From Luzula sylvatica (lineage: Eukaryota > Streptophyta > Magnoliopsida > Poales > Juncaceae), in assembly GCA_946800325.1 (NCBI GenBank), contig OX326959.1, positions 15,902,862 through 15,966,861 on the forward strand: 64,000 nucleotides of DNA, given 5' to 3'. A program made the position numbers and the translations under genes. The notes beneath the pieces were generated by a model. It did no database searches and was not told where the DNA came from. It saw only the letters and a list, made by a program, of their open reading frames with translations. Of the stretch, positions 1-10,805 are shown piece by piece; within the stretch, counting starts at the first letter, position 1; each line of letters begins with the position of its first letter.

Positions 1-689
1 GACCACTAATATTCTGCATTTGGATAACCGTCCTAGAATATTTTCAACTTCCAATTAATTAATTAATCATTGTATATGTTTTTTTATTACGAAGCATTGA
101 AATGCAATACTTAGTATATCAAACTACATATACAAGTTAGCCTTACATATAATAGTCTTTCAATCATTAACCAGAAGCATTGAAATACAAGACTTCCAAT
201 TCATTCATTAACGAGAAGCATCTCACTTGTTTTTTCATTCATTAGTCATTATTAGGAGACCACTAATTTAATATAAGTTTTTATATAATGGTCTTTCAAT
301 CTTCTATATGTATATATTTGAAGACTTAGCCTTACATATTATATTTTTTTATTACCAAACTTAAAACTTTAATACAATTATATGCATGTGAATAATATAT
401 GATCATAACTTATTATCATACAATAATGAATTATAATAATATTGATATTTTATGAGAACACTTAATAATGATATTATAATATTTATTTCAAAATTATATC
501 ATTTGAAATATAAGAAAATTAATAATATAAGAGATTTCATAAACAATTCAAACTACAAAACTATAAAATTATCTAAGAAAATTTATTATCTACATGACAT
601 TAAAACAAATTTACAATAAAAATAACATGTTCAAATAACAAAACAATATGAACTTTTTTTGTTAAATTGTTTTGACATACACAAGTTAT
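1..689. other. AT-rich intergenic DNA
   Basis: Very AT-rich sequence with stop codons in every frame. Short phrases such as GAAGCATTGAAAT recur a few times, but I see no gene, RNA or bounded element. Confidence 0.6.
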
Positions 690-1237
690 ATATATATTTG
701 CTTAATTTACCACCCCCTTATGTTGGACCCTTCTTTATGCAATCTCCCCATGCCACATCAATACAATTATTTCAACCATTAAATTATGATATGTGGCAAT
801 ATATGAATCATGAATTAACCTTTGATTTTGTGTGATTATATTTATTTGTAGACATTTATGTGTCCTTTATTTTAAATTTAGTTTTAAGCAATTTTAGAAG
901 ACCACAACACCTTACATTGATGATGTGTCAAAAAATATTTGTTATGTTCATGTTGGACCAATTGTATTTAGTTTTGAATTTTTCCACAATATGTTACATG
1001 GTAAATTGTGAATACAAATAGAATGTGAAGAATTTAAATATCTAACATTAATAAATTAATATATAATATAATATCATAAAACATTCATCAAATGTTGTTA
1101 GTATTTTTCATAATAATATTTTAAAAAATTAAGAAATATATTCGCTTGAATTTTATTTTTATTTTGAGTTCCATATTATCATGTATTCAATATTATTCTC
1201 TAACTTAAAATTATGAAAATAATTATGCAAAAAAAAA

Positions 1238-1331
<94 letters not shown>

Positions 1332-1903
1332 TAATCACTTGTAAGCCTAATTATTATTTTTTTTTAAACTATAATTGAATAAAATTGAACATACTACGCT
1401 AAGTATGTTATATTTGTATTTTTACTTAAAACAAATTTCATGTTAATCTTTATAAAATTAATAAAAATAAAAGATATTTATTTACTAAACACATATAATT
1501 TCTTTAACTTATATAATATTTTTCAAAAATACGAATGAAACATAAAATTTACCAGACACAAATAAATTTTTTGAACTTTTAAAATCTTATTATTCTTATT
1601 TTTAGATATGAAAATTTAAAATACCATATGATTTTGTTTTTCATGTATGTCAATGCATGTTATTTTATTATCTTATAGTAACATTTTTTTTGTATGAGTT
1701 GCATTAAAATACTAAATAAATACTTTACATTATGTTGGATTTAAAAATAGTATCATAATTTTGTCATCATCGAACTTTCTTAATCAATATGATTTTTATT
1801 TTCACAAAGTCTTATGTTTGATCCTTGAAAATCATAATTATATATTATGTGTATGGCAAAACAAAATAAACAAAACCGCCGCGAAGCGCGGGTAATCTCC
1901 AAG
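690..1903 (+). mobile_element. Decayed non-autonomous Helitron (copy A)
   Basis: The left part (about 705-1020) resembles the left part of the element at 10.8-13.1 kb: both run through a phrase like AATTTACC..CCCTTATG, then a 'GACCC..CTTT.TGCAAT' stretch and a 'GCCACATCA/GCCGCATCA' block. The right end has a GC-rich hairpin (CCGCCGCGAAGCGCGG, 1876-1891) followed about 9 nt later by CCAAGT, close to the Helitron 3' signature hairpin plus CTRR-T (a CTAG would be expected). The inside is AT-rich and holds a TA microsatellite. No Rep/helicase is encoded. The exact 5' end is uncertain, so the start coordinate is approximate. Confidence 0.5.
1243..1328. repeat. (TA)n microsatellite
   Basis: About 43 uninterrupted TA dinucleotides, inside the Helitron relic. 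Confidence 0.97.
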
Positions 1904-1962
1904 TATAATTTATTTTATACATTAATCAATTGGTTCAAAATTTTCATATCTTTTTTCTCATA

Positions 1963-3462
1963 TCAAGGAGCAAGCCATGGAGATGAGATGGTTAGTTCAA
2001 GATTTACATTGCTATTTCGGTTTGCATTACCGTTTTGTTTCATTTCCAAATTCAAATCTAGCTCTCTATCATTAACATCGTGCTCGATACTCGATGCTAT
2101 CTCACTTGCTTCATCGTGTCGGTACATGAAATGGAGACCTCTTGTCGGTGCGCATTCATCTCTTTGGTACATATTCAAAGAACCACCCATATTCGATGAC
2201 CTTTATATAAAAAAAATATGAATATTGATAATATGATTAAAAGATTAATTAAACGAGTATATGATTAAGTGTTCACATTTGCCATGAAGTCATCTGATTT
2301 TGTGAAATGGAGAGTAGGTCCCTACATTTATATTGCTTTTGTATTTTGTTTGCCTTTGTAGATATGTATTTTTGAAGGCTAGGATGGTCGCTCATACTTC
2401 TATACATCTGAAATTTAAACGATGAATTAATATTAATAGAAACAAAATATAATCACACTAGCAGAAATATAAGATAAGACATAACTACGAACATGACGAA
2501 GCCACAAAAATACACGAAATGCTACGGTGATTTGCCGATAATTTCATATTTTGTAATTTGACAGTGACCAATTTGAGCAACCAAATAAGTTATATTATAC
2601 CGAGCAAAACAAAATTATTATACCAAATAAAGCTTCAAGAAAAAAAGAACAACGCACCCAAATGCATACGTATAATGGAGATATCTAGTACTAAAATAAA
2701 CGCCAACCGAAAATGCTTGCGAATTGTAGATTGTAAAATATCAAATTTAGTTTGAACTTGAAGTTGAAGAAACTGATGACTTTATATCCAAATTTTTGGA
2801 AGATATTAATGCATGGCTTAGCTAGGTTCATGAACTTTAGGAATCGGGTTTAGCTTATACGTGAATTTAATTTATTTTCTTATCATCTATGTGTGTTGTG
2901 TGTGTCTAAGATGATTTTTTTTTTTTGAAGGAAGATGAACAACTGTTTAGTTTTAGTTACGAAACAAATTGAGCCCCATTTAAACATTCCAATTGTGTTT
3001 AGGCAAGTTTTATAACAAGGATTTTCTTACTCTTTGTTTTTATATATAATTAATTGATTTATTATTTATATATACTTGTAATCAAACTGCCAGTAATTCT
3101 TTGTTTGAGTTTTTTTTTTGTCTCCATCCTTCCTTTCTATTATTTAACTCCAAAAAAAACATATTTACCTGAAGATGGCTTTTGACATGAGATATATTAA
3201 CTTCATCAACCCCCATTAATTGCAAAATTCGCTTCGGCGTTGCTTCTTCATAAAATATCAAAAAGATACCAGCAATTTAGATAAATTACACATAATCTCA
3301 AGAAGATCAAGAAGAAGAAGAGTAAGAGTAAGAGAAATTAGGAAACTAACTTTCAGCACCGCCAAGGCAATCCACAGCATCCATGAATCGACGGTGCAGA
3401 TCTTCCGTCCATCTCATCCGCGGTACCTCTGACCGGTTATACTGCCTGACCCCTCTCACCAT
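1963..3462 (-). CDS. GARP (G2-like) MYB-related transcription factor, four exons
   Basis: I reconstruct this gene on the minus strand as exons 3462-3351, 3242-3169, 2407-2277 and 2200-1963, all with GT-AG introns and matching phases, giving 184 residues. Exon 1 begins MVRGVRQYNRSEVPRMRWTE and exon 2 ends in HVKSHLQ, with exon 3 opening MYRSMSDH: together a complete GARP DNA-binding domain (residues about 14-69; PRMRWT..LH..F..AV..LGG, then TPK.ILQLM...ISHVKSHLQMYRS). The C-terminal exon has LDLNLEM and NLELTISSPW, LxLxL patterns typical of EAR repressor motifs. It should therefore be a nuclear DNA-binding regulator, possibly a repressor, of the group that includes small Arabidopsis G2-like proteins such as At1g14600 (from memory). 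The start is the ATG just before the conserved block. No in-frame stop was found in the model. The Helitron relic ends about 60 bp past the stop. The last donor (AT|GTGAAC) is the least certain junction. Confidence 0.82.
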
Positions 3463-3548
3463 CACCGTCTCTCTCTTTCTCTATCTCCAAACTTTCTTTC
3501 TTCTATCTCTAAGTAGCTCTCTGAATATTAGGATATATATGACTAGTA

Positions 3549-3561
3549 CCCTTTATAAAGT
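3549..3561 (-). promoter_or_regulatory. Possible TATA box of the GARP gene
   Basis: Read on the minus strand the sequence is CTTTATAAAGG, about 90 nt upstream of the proposed ATG. A CT/GA-rich leader lies between. Position and composition fit a plant core promoter, but no start site is shown. Confidence 0.35.
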
Positions 3562-3699
3562 CACTAAGATTATTTTCAAAAGAAAAACCAGGTATTATAT
3601 TTGAAAGTTTGGCAAGAAAAAATCACAGATGCATAAAACCCTAATCCTCTTTCTCTCTCTATCTCTTGCTGGTTTATATAAGTGGTTTGAAATTTGAAT

Positions 3700-4259
3700 T
3701 ACTCTTTTCAGACAGCTTGGTCAAGTCAAACATCACTATATTATCATATATGCACCTTGAATTAGTTCCAAATTTTGAACATTGAAGATATATTGCGGCT
3801 CGAGCAAGCCAAACTTAATTTGTGAAACGAAAGGTACACAGAATGGTATTTGAGTTCTCATTCCTTTGATCCCCCTAAAAGGGCAAAATTGTACACATAC
3901 ACACCACTTCATGAAATGTTCTAATTAACACGTGTGTCTATAGGGAAAATTAATTGAGCAATGCTACCATACACCAAAACTTTTACTTACTTTGTTGATA
4001 GATTTAATCTTAACCCTTCAATTACAGAAGGGTATTTTAGGAAACACAAACTTGAACCGGTTACCAGTGAGGCGTGAGTAATGAGTAACAAATCGTACAT
4101 AATTAAGACAATAATTAATTATGATCTCCTTGAAGTTCTTCTGTGGCATAAATTATAATTCTATATATAACATGAATGACACACACAATTGTATAAATCT
4201 AATAAAAAGTATACTTTTTCACGTGACAGATTTTTTTTTTCAAGAAAGTATTACTATTT
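3700..4259. other. Intergenic DNA, no gene seen
   Basis: AT-rich upstream region of the GARP gene. No supported coding sequence or bounded repeat. Confidence 0.5.
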
Positions 4260-4670
4260 TGCCATTTTGACCGTATATGACCTGGCCAAAAAATATAAAT
4301 CTAGGAAAAAGATTATATAAAAATATATTAGTACAAAAAAATATATCATACATCCTAAAATGATATATCACACGTGTAAAAATGTAATCATATAAAAGAT
4401 ATAACTTTTGTTGTATTTAGAAAATATATATCATACATCTAAAAAATTTATGATTAAAAATGCATTCATAAAACTGTCATACATGTATTTTATTTTTAAA
4501 AAGTATATCATTAAAAAGATATTTCATACTTGTAAAAATGTACAAAACATAAATTTATATCATACATCTAAAGATATATGTGGTATATCTAAAATGTATA
4601 AAACATAATGATATATCATACATATAAAAGATCTATGATATATCTAAAATGTATAAATTTATATCATTTC
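4260..4670. repeat. Degenerate short tandem repeat built on ATATCATACATCTAAAA
   Basis: Imperfect units of about 30-40 bp built on 'ATATCATACAT(C)TAAAA.TGTA' recur many times. The same phrase family is seen at 15.67-15.97 kb. It is noncoding and probably an old minisatellite within a dispersed repeat. Confidence 0.6.
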
Positions 4671-4691
4671 ATCCATTAATTAATGATTGTA

Positions 4692-5146
4692 CCGTTAAAT
4701 GTTGATATTACAACCTATGATCTGGTATTTTCGTGACAACATATGTCATTTTGACCGTAAAAATGTTGAAATATTAAAAGTATTTAGAAAATATGACATA
4801 TTTGATGACGTGACAACATAATTGTTTATTTATGAATCTTTTATTTATGAATGAATTAAGTATATACGCATAACTCAAATAGCGAAAAATGTTGATATTA
4901 CAACCTATGATCTGGTATTTTCGTGACAACATATGTCATTTTGACCGTTAAATGTTGATATTACAACCTATGATCTGGTATTTTCGTGACAACATATGTC
5001 ATTTTGACCGTAAAAATGTTGAAATATTAAAAGTATTTAGAAAATATGTCATATTTGATGACGTGACAACATAATTGTTTATTTATGAATCTTTTATTTA
5101 TCAATGAATTAAGTATATACGCATAACTCAAATAGCGAAAAATATA
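4692..5146. repeat. Tandem duplication of a unit of about 200 bp (two full copies and a partial one)
   Basis: A unit starting 'CCGTTAAATGTTGATATTAC' and ending near 'CAAATAGCGAAAAA' occurs at about 4692-4890 and again at about 4947-5145 with very few differences. A 57-bp partial copy of its start lies between. Related phrases ('ATATTTGATGACGTGACAAC') recur at about 5250, 44.1 and 56.37 kb, so the unit belongs to a dispersed family. Confidence 0.85.
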
Positions 5147-7100
5147 TCTAAAACACAATCTCGTAATTTAATAAATAACGGCGCTATAATGCCTCACACA
5201 TAACTTAAAATATTTTTTTTTTATATAAAATTAATGTAGTCATGTCATCAAATATCACATGTCATGGATTGTCACGTCATCGAACATGTCATGTCATATG
5301 TTGTCAAGTCACAATTTAACAGTCCAATCATCATTTGGTTGGAATGATCCAAAAAACCAAATTAAAAAGATAAGAGACTTGATTAACCAAATAAAAAAGA
5401 TAATGAATTTGATTGATTAAATTACAGTGTTAGATATTTAATAGAATTTTAAATGAAAAGATAAGGATCAAGAGTAGATATTTTTCATAATATTAGTATT
5501 TCGTTATTTTCACGTTGCGTAATTTTGTTTCGTCAAAATATATTCATTCTTGCTAAAATTATATTTTTCTCACCCAAAATATTTTGAAGGTGCGTCTTTT
5601 TTTTTTTTTTTACCGTTGTTTATTTTTTGCATTTGATGTTGGTTTTTCATACAAATATGATAACTGAAATATTAAAAGTATATAAAATATAATATATATC
5701 GTAGTGTTCTTATTTTTTTCAAATTATTACATGTGCAGAAAACATGTATGGATAATTTTAAATCCACCAAAAATATCAGAAGGGTTCAGGAAAATTAAAT
5801 ATGAATAAAAAATAATTTTGAAAACTATTTATTATGATAATTTAGGAAATTATGATATTAATTGTATCTAGTTTCAATTAAAAAAGTGTGCGCTCCGAAT
5901 AAAGACAATTTGTTCCATTCCTAAATAATCGTGTAATTTTAATTCAAGATTGAGGTAGTTGTAATCTAATTATTGCAAATGGATACTATTATGATCCTCT
6001 CCATTTCGAGTCTTGCTCCCATAGCATGTTCGCTACATATAAATTGGAGAGGAGTTCAGACGTTTTAAATATCAATCTAGGTTTGCAGTTTTTACTTAAA
6101 CGTAATATTACATATCTACCCCCAATTAAATAATGGGTAACCGGCTACATAATGAGTGTAACAGGCTGAATGAGAAAAATTACCTGTTGAATCGGATTTT
6201 CAAAATTTACTCAATTAATATTGACCTTAGATCTCGAAGATTGGACGGTCCAAAAGAATTTGGTGTATTGAAGCATTTCTCAAATTAATTAGCTGGTCCT
6301 GAGGTGAGACCCACAAAATGTAGATTAAATTTTGACTAATGTAGTTATATAATATAAATAATCACATATCTTTTAACTTCGCTTGATTAATAAAAAGTTT
6401 AGATGTAGGACTTTTGAGTATATTCCATCATAAAAATGTGGATTAATTTTGATAAAAGCAAAAATGTTGTATTTTAGGAATACTAAACGATCAACTTCAA
6501 CTAATCACAAACGTCCATATATCTTGGATTCAACAAAAATATCACATGTTGCCCAAAATCATTTGATATATTTTTTGTTGGAACCTTTATTAATTTCATG
6601 GAAGAAATAATCCAAGTTGAATTCGAGTCCTTTCATATATGAGGCTAAGAATATTGTAGGTTAATTATCAAAATTGAATAATTCTTCGTGTATATCTCAA
6701 ATCATGATAGATTTGATTTACTTTCTTTTCCATGCATCCAAAATTATGACATGCATGTTGTCATATCATTTCATCATAGATTACTTGGCAAGTTCTCACA
6801 AGCAGGTATCTTGTGTAGGATATAAAATGTGCAAAGTCAAGGATAAGGGCATGTACGTTCAAGTCTACAGAAATAATCCTACATATATAATATAATTGCT
6901 TTGTTTAGGATACCCAATTTGCACCGAACCTAGATAATTCATTTTAAAATATAGCAACTTTTTCATAGTTGAGTTTTTTATTTTATATTCAATCATAGAT
7001 TCACAAGTTCATTCAAATTTTAAGGTATGACATGCATGACACAAGCAAAGAAACAACAAACATAGAAAAATGAGGATTAATTAGCAAAAAAGAAATAAAA
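5147..7100. other. Intergenic DNA, no gene seen
   Basis: AT-rich. Around 5240-5330 it repeats ATGTCAT/GTCACGTCATC phrases related to the preceding unit. A 73-codon open stretch at 6674-6895 has no recognisable motif and looks like chance. Confidence 0.5.
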
Positions 7101-7251
7101 TATAAGGTATAGTAGAGCTCCAACCTATAAATCTCTCTCTTTCTGGTCACAAATTTCAATGGTTTAAGAGCATAAGAAATGAAGAAAGATAAGAGATAAC
7201 AATGAACAAAGCATTGTAATCACTCAAGTCAAGGAATGTGACTTTAGTTAA

Positions 7252-7274
7252 CCTAACCCTAACCCTAACCCTAG
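7252..7274. repeat. Short interstitial telomere-like tract (CCCTAA)n
   Basis: The sequence reads CCTAA-CCCTAA-CCCTAA-CCCTAG. The spacing is six bases (TTAGGG type) rather than the seven-base TTTAGGG usual in most plants. Confidence 0.75.
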
Positions 7275-7495
7275 GTAACTCATTTTTTTAAAACGTAAAA
7301 ATTAGAATGAATGAACTCAAAAGGCTCTCAAATCAAATTCACTCTTTACACCACCATCCTTTTCATGTCAACAATAGACGGTGCCGACCTTATTCATTTC
7401 CTACACTCGGTTCATCTCTATTTTAAACTGGACACTTTTCTTTATGTCCGTGCTCTCTCTCTCTCTAGCCGTCTCTCTCCAAAACAAAAGAGGCC

Positions 7496-7727
7496 ATTTA
7501 CTCTTCCCCTCAGATGCATCATCACATCTCTATATCCCTAATTAACACACTTAATTAATTAGTAATTAACAAGATAAACTCTATTAACAATTAATTAATA
7601 TATATTTAACATACACATGATATTGATTAACTGTTCATCGAGTGTATCTTGTTAATTATCAATTAATTAGGTGTGCTAATTAGAGATATAGAGGATGTGC
7701 TGATGCATCTGGGGAAAGGTAAAATTT
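7496..7727. other. Long imperfect inverted repeat (hairpin); miRNA precursor or MITE
   Basis: The left arm (about 7496-7582) and the reverse complement of the right arm (about 7640-7727) align over about 85 bp with scattered mismatches. Both begin ATTTAC/ATTTTACC, then CCCC.CAGATGCATCA.CACAT, TCTATAT, and end in AATTAACAAGATA. The loop is about 55 nt of AT-rich DNA. No conserved plant microRNA is recognised in either arm, and no clear target-site duplication was found. Confidence 0.6.
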
Positions 7728-7819
7728 CTAAAAAAAAAAATATGAGAAAAGGACAAGGAATGAGAGCTCCAGAATCTTCATGAAAATGGCTCTAACCTTT
7801 TTGCTCCTTCATTTACAAC

Positions 7820-8480
7820 CAGTGTTCTGGAAATCGGCCTTGGCGGCCGATTAATCACCGATTAATCGCTCCTCGATGGTCCGCCGTCGAGATAAGCCCT
7901 TGGCGTTTTGTGTTTGGCGGAATCCGCCAAGCGGCCGCCAAGGGTCCGCCAAGACCGCCAAGACCGCCAAGTTTGGAAATTTTTTTTTTTTTTTTTAATT
8001 GCCATCCATAACCTAGTTGTTTGAATGTGAAGCACAAAAAATTATATATTATGAGAGACTGTGGGATACTATTCAAAATAACGATCGTTTTTGTTATGGA
8101 TTGTCAATGGATCTCCATTGACATCAAAAAAAAATTAGGCATCAATAATGAAAAACGATCGTTTGTCGGATACTATTCAAAAAAATAAATTTGGACTAAA
8201 TTTTTTCATATTTTTAATATTATTTATATATATATAAATTATTATTATTATTTGAGTTTATGTTAGTTTAATGACGTAGTGTATTTTGTTACTTAAATTA
8301 TTCAAAACTTATTAAAAAAACTGTGATTTGTAATTTTGTTTAATTAATTTAAATATTAAATATAAAAAAATAAAAATCCGCCGAGGTCCGCCGAGATTCC
8401 CGATTAATCCCGATTAATCATCCTTGGCGCTTGATGGTCGTCTGCCGACCAGCGAGCGTCGAGCGATTTCTGGAACATTG
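7820..8480. mobile_element. hAT-type miniature element with 8-bp TSD
   Basis: The element is 661 bp. Its left end is CAGTGTTCTGGAAATCG and the reverse complement of its right end is CAATGTTCCAGAAATCG. It is flanked by a perfect 8-bp direct repeat TTTACAAC (7812-7819 and 8481-8488), diagnostic for hAT transposition. Subterminal CGATTAATC and CCGCCAAG motifs are repeated near both ends. It encodes no transposase, so it is non-autonomous. Confidence 0.93.
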
Positions 8481-8488
8481 TTTACAAC

Positions 8489-9152
8489 ACGATTATTTTT
8501 GAAATTGTATGGAGACGCATGCATGATGAAGAATTGGAGACGATGGCCTGATTTGGATCGTTGGATGGCAACAGATATATTCAGTGATTTGGCCACGTAA
8601 GCCGTGACGAATAGAGGGTCCCACATAATTGCACCTCGTGTCGAATTTGGGAAAACATTAGCATAGTAATTTAAACGAATGTCTTAACTTTTAGTTAATT
8701 ATTCAGATGTTAATATCCACACATGTTGATTAGTATTTAAGAAATAAAAGTGAGAGAAAAAAGGTAAGTAAATTGGGATATGATTAATGTCAATGGATAA
8801 TATTGTGAGATACACGAAGGTGATGTGACCATATATGCGTGCACCAATAAGTATATACACCCCGCTATATTTACCCCGCAAGTAACCCGCACATGAATAA
8901 ATGGAAAGCAATAAATGAGTAAATAATGACCATTAATATCTAATTAGGAAAATTAATGACCAAATAATGAGTGGGGGATGTTTGGGGGTTTTTTAGTGCG
9001 GGGTGCCTAACATCTCTGATGCGTGCACCAATTGGACAAGGAAAAAATTTCACGAAATATTTTTGTCTTTTTATCGAATTTTCCTAGATATATCATAATC
9101 AGACGGTTTCTGTCCAGTTTGAAAATTACCTATCTTAGTGTATACAAACAAA
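8489..9152. other. Intergenic DNA, no gene seen
   Basis: Short open stretches only, with no motif or splice structure that I can support. Confidence 0.5.
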
Positions 9153-9380
9153 GGGAGTTCTATGATAGACCTATTTTATTATCATGGATCCATTTTAAAA
9201 AAAAAATTCGAATATTTATTAAATAATGATTTTTTTTGTAAGATTCTAGTGTATATTTATCATTTAATGCTATCCAAAACATAAATTTTGTATAATTAAT
9301 TAATAAATAACTAAAATTCTTAAAATAATTTTTTGAAAAAAATATCCTTGATAAGAAAATGGGTCTATCATAGAATTTCC
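9153..9380. mobile_element. Terminal-inverted-repeat MITE, GGAGTTCTATGATAGACC type
   Basis: The left end reads GGGAGTTCTATGATAGACC and the reverse complement of the right end GGAAATTCTATGATAGACCC, giving an element of about 228 bp. The ends resemble those of the 241-bp element at 36777, which has a 9-bp TSD. Here the TSD is not clear. Confidence 0.65.
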
Positions 9381-9875
9381 TCTTGTTCAAGTAAGAACAA
9401 CAGTTTTATGGTTTATCTTAAAATTATGGTTGTGTTATTTAATATTAAATTAATAAGTGAAATGACTATATTAAATAATGAGTATGTAATAAATTAGTGA
9501 CATCTCACTTTATATCTCTTATTTCTCTCTTGTTTTGTTTTTTATTTATTTATTTTATAGCATGCCATTAGCATGAATCGACTATAAGTATTGGAAAAAT
9601 GAACCATTAATACATAAAAAATAAAAAATAATGTACTATTAGAATATTAAAAAATAATAATTATGCATTAATCGTTAATTGTAATTAACAATTACGATAT
9701 TAATTACCTATGATAATGTCATGATGATGATCTCATGAATATAGTGGAAAATGAGAAGCACGAGAAGAAGTCCTCTTAAGTATTCAAGGGCGGTTTATCA
9801 AGATAAGCCTTGTAAGCACAAATCTAGAGCCTCTAATTATATTCGGGTCCATTAAAATTATGAACTATTTAATTA

Positions 9876-9878
<3 letters not shown>

Positions 9879-9946
<68 letters not shown>
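9879..9946. repeat. (AT)n microsatellite
   Basis: About 34 uninterrupted AT dinucleotides. Confidence 0.97.
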
Positions 9947-9947
<1 letters not shown>

Positions 9948-10454
9948 CAAAATAAATCTTAACAATGCCTTATAAATTGACAATATACATAATAATTAGT
10001 GAATTGAAAAAATATTTTTGGTTCTTAGTTACTAGAAAATTATTAGTTATACTTTGAAAATAACCAAATAATTAATTAAAATAAATTAATAAATAAAATA
10101 ATAGTAAATGAATAAAACGAGAACAAGCTTGAATGCAGTAGCATGGTTGTGTCACTACCGTCCTAAAAAAAAGATGACGCACTCTAGTACAGGATCATAT
10201 GTTTATTTGTCCTCTCCAAAGATCTACACATCTGATTGTCTTAGTTTCTATCTAGTAACACAATCGTAGAACGACATTCATATTGAAAGAGATGGAGTCA
10301 CGATTCACATATCCCGATTTCTCAACCAAGTCTCATTTTTTATTTGGAAGGATATTTTTAATAGAAGAAAAAAAAAGAAAAGAGGGAGAGAGATTGTAGA
10401 CAAGAGAATATTATGGTACAAATGACCATATTTATTTATAGATAAAAACGAAAA

Positions 10455-10642
10455 GTGATTTTATGGTAGAACACTTTTTCAAATTTTATACAAATTAACA
10501 AGGATATTTTGGGTATTTTTCAATTCTCTAATTTAAATAATAATTAATGTAATGCTCCAAGAGTCAACTAATTTAACTAATAATTAATGTATAAATTCCC
10601 AAAATACATTTTTGAAAATGTTCTACTACCATAGAATCACCC
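10455..10642. mobile_element. Small MITE, GTGATTCTATGGTAGAAC type
   Basis: The left end GTGATTTTATGGTAGAAC and the reverse complement of the right end GGTGATTCTATGGTAG are inverted repeats, and inversion continues into CA(T)TTTTCAAA. The inside shares 'TATTTTGGGTATTT' with the element at 36777. TSD not resolved. Confidence 0.5.
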
Positions 10643-10805
10643 AAAAAACATATCAAATGCTCAAGTGTAACTCATGAGTTTCACCTTCCTCCATATTTTT
10701 TTTTTATTAATTCTCATTATTCTCTCTCATAACCCCCCTCATTAATACCTCTTGATTTTGTAAATATTGCATGACGAACATAATTTGCATTACAAGAGTA
10801 ACAAT

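Noticed and set aside
7311..7541. 76-codon frame before the hairpin
   Set aside because: No motif; ends inside the left arm of the inverted repeat; likely chance.
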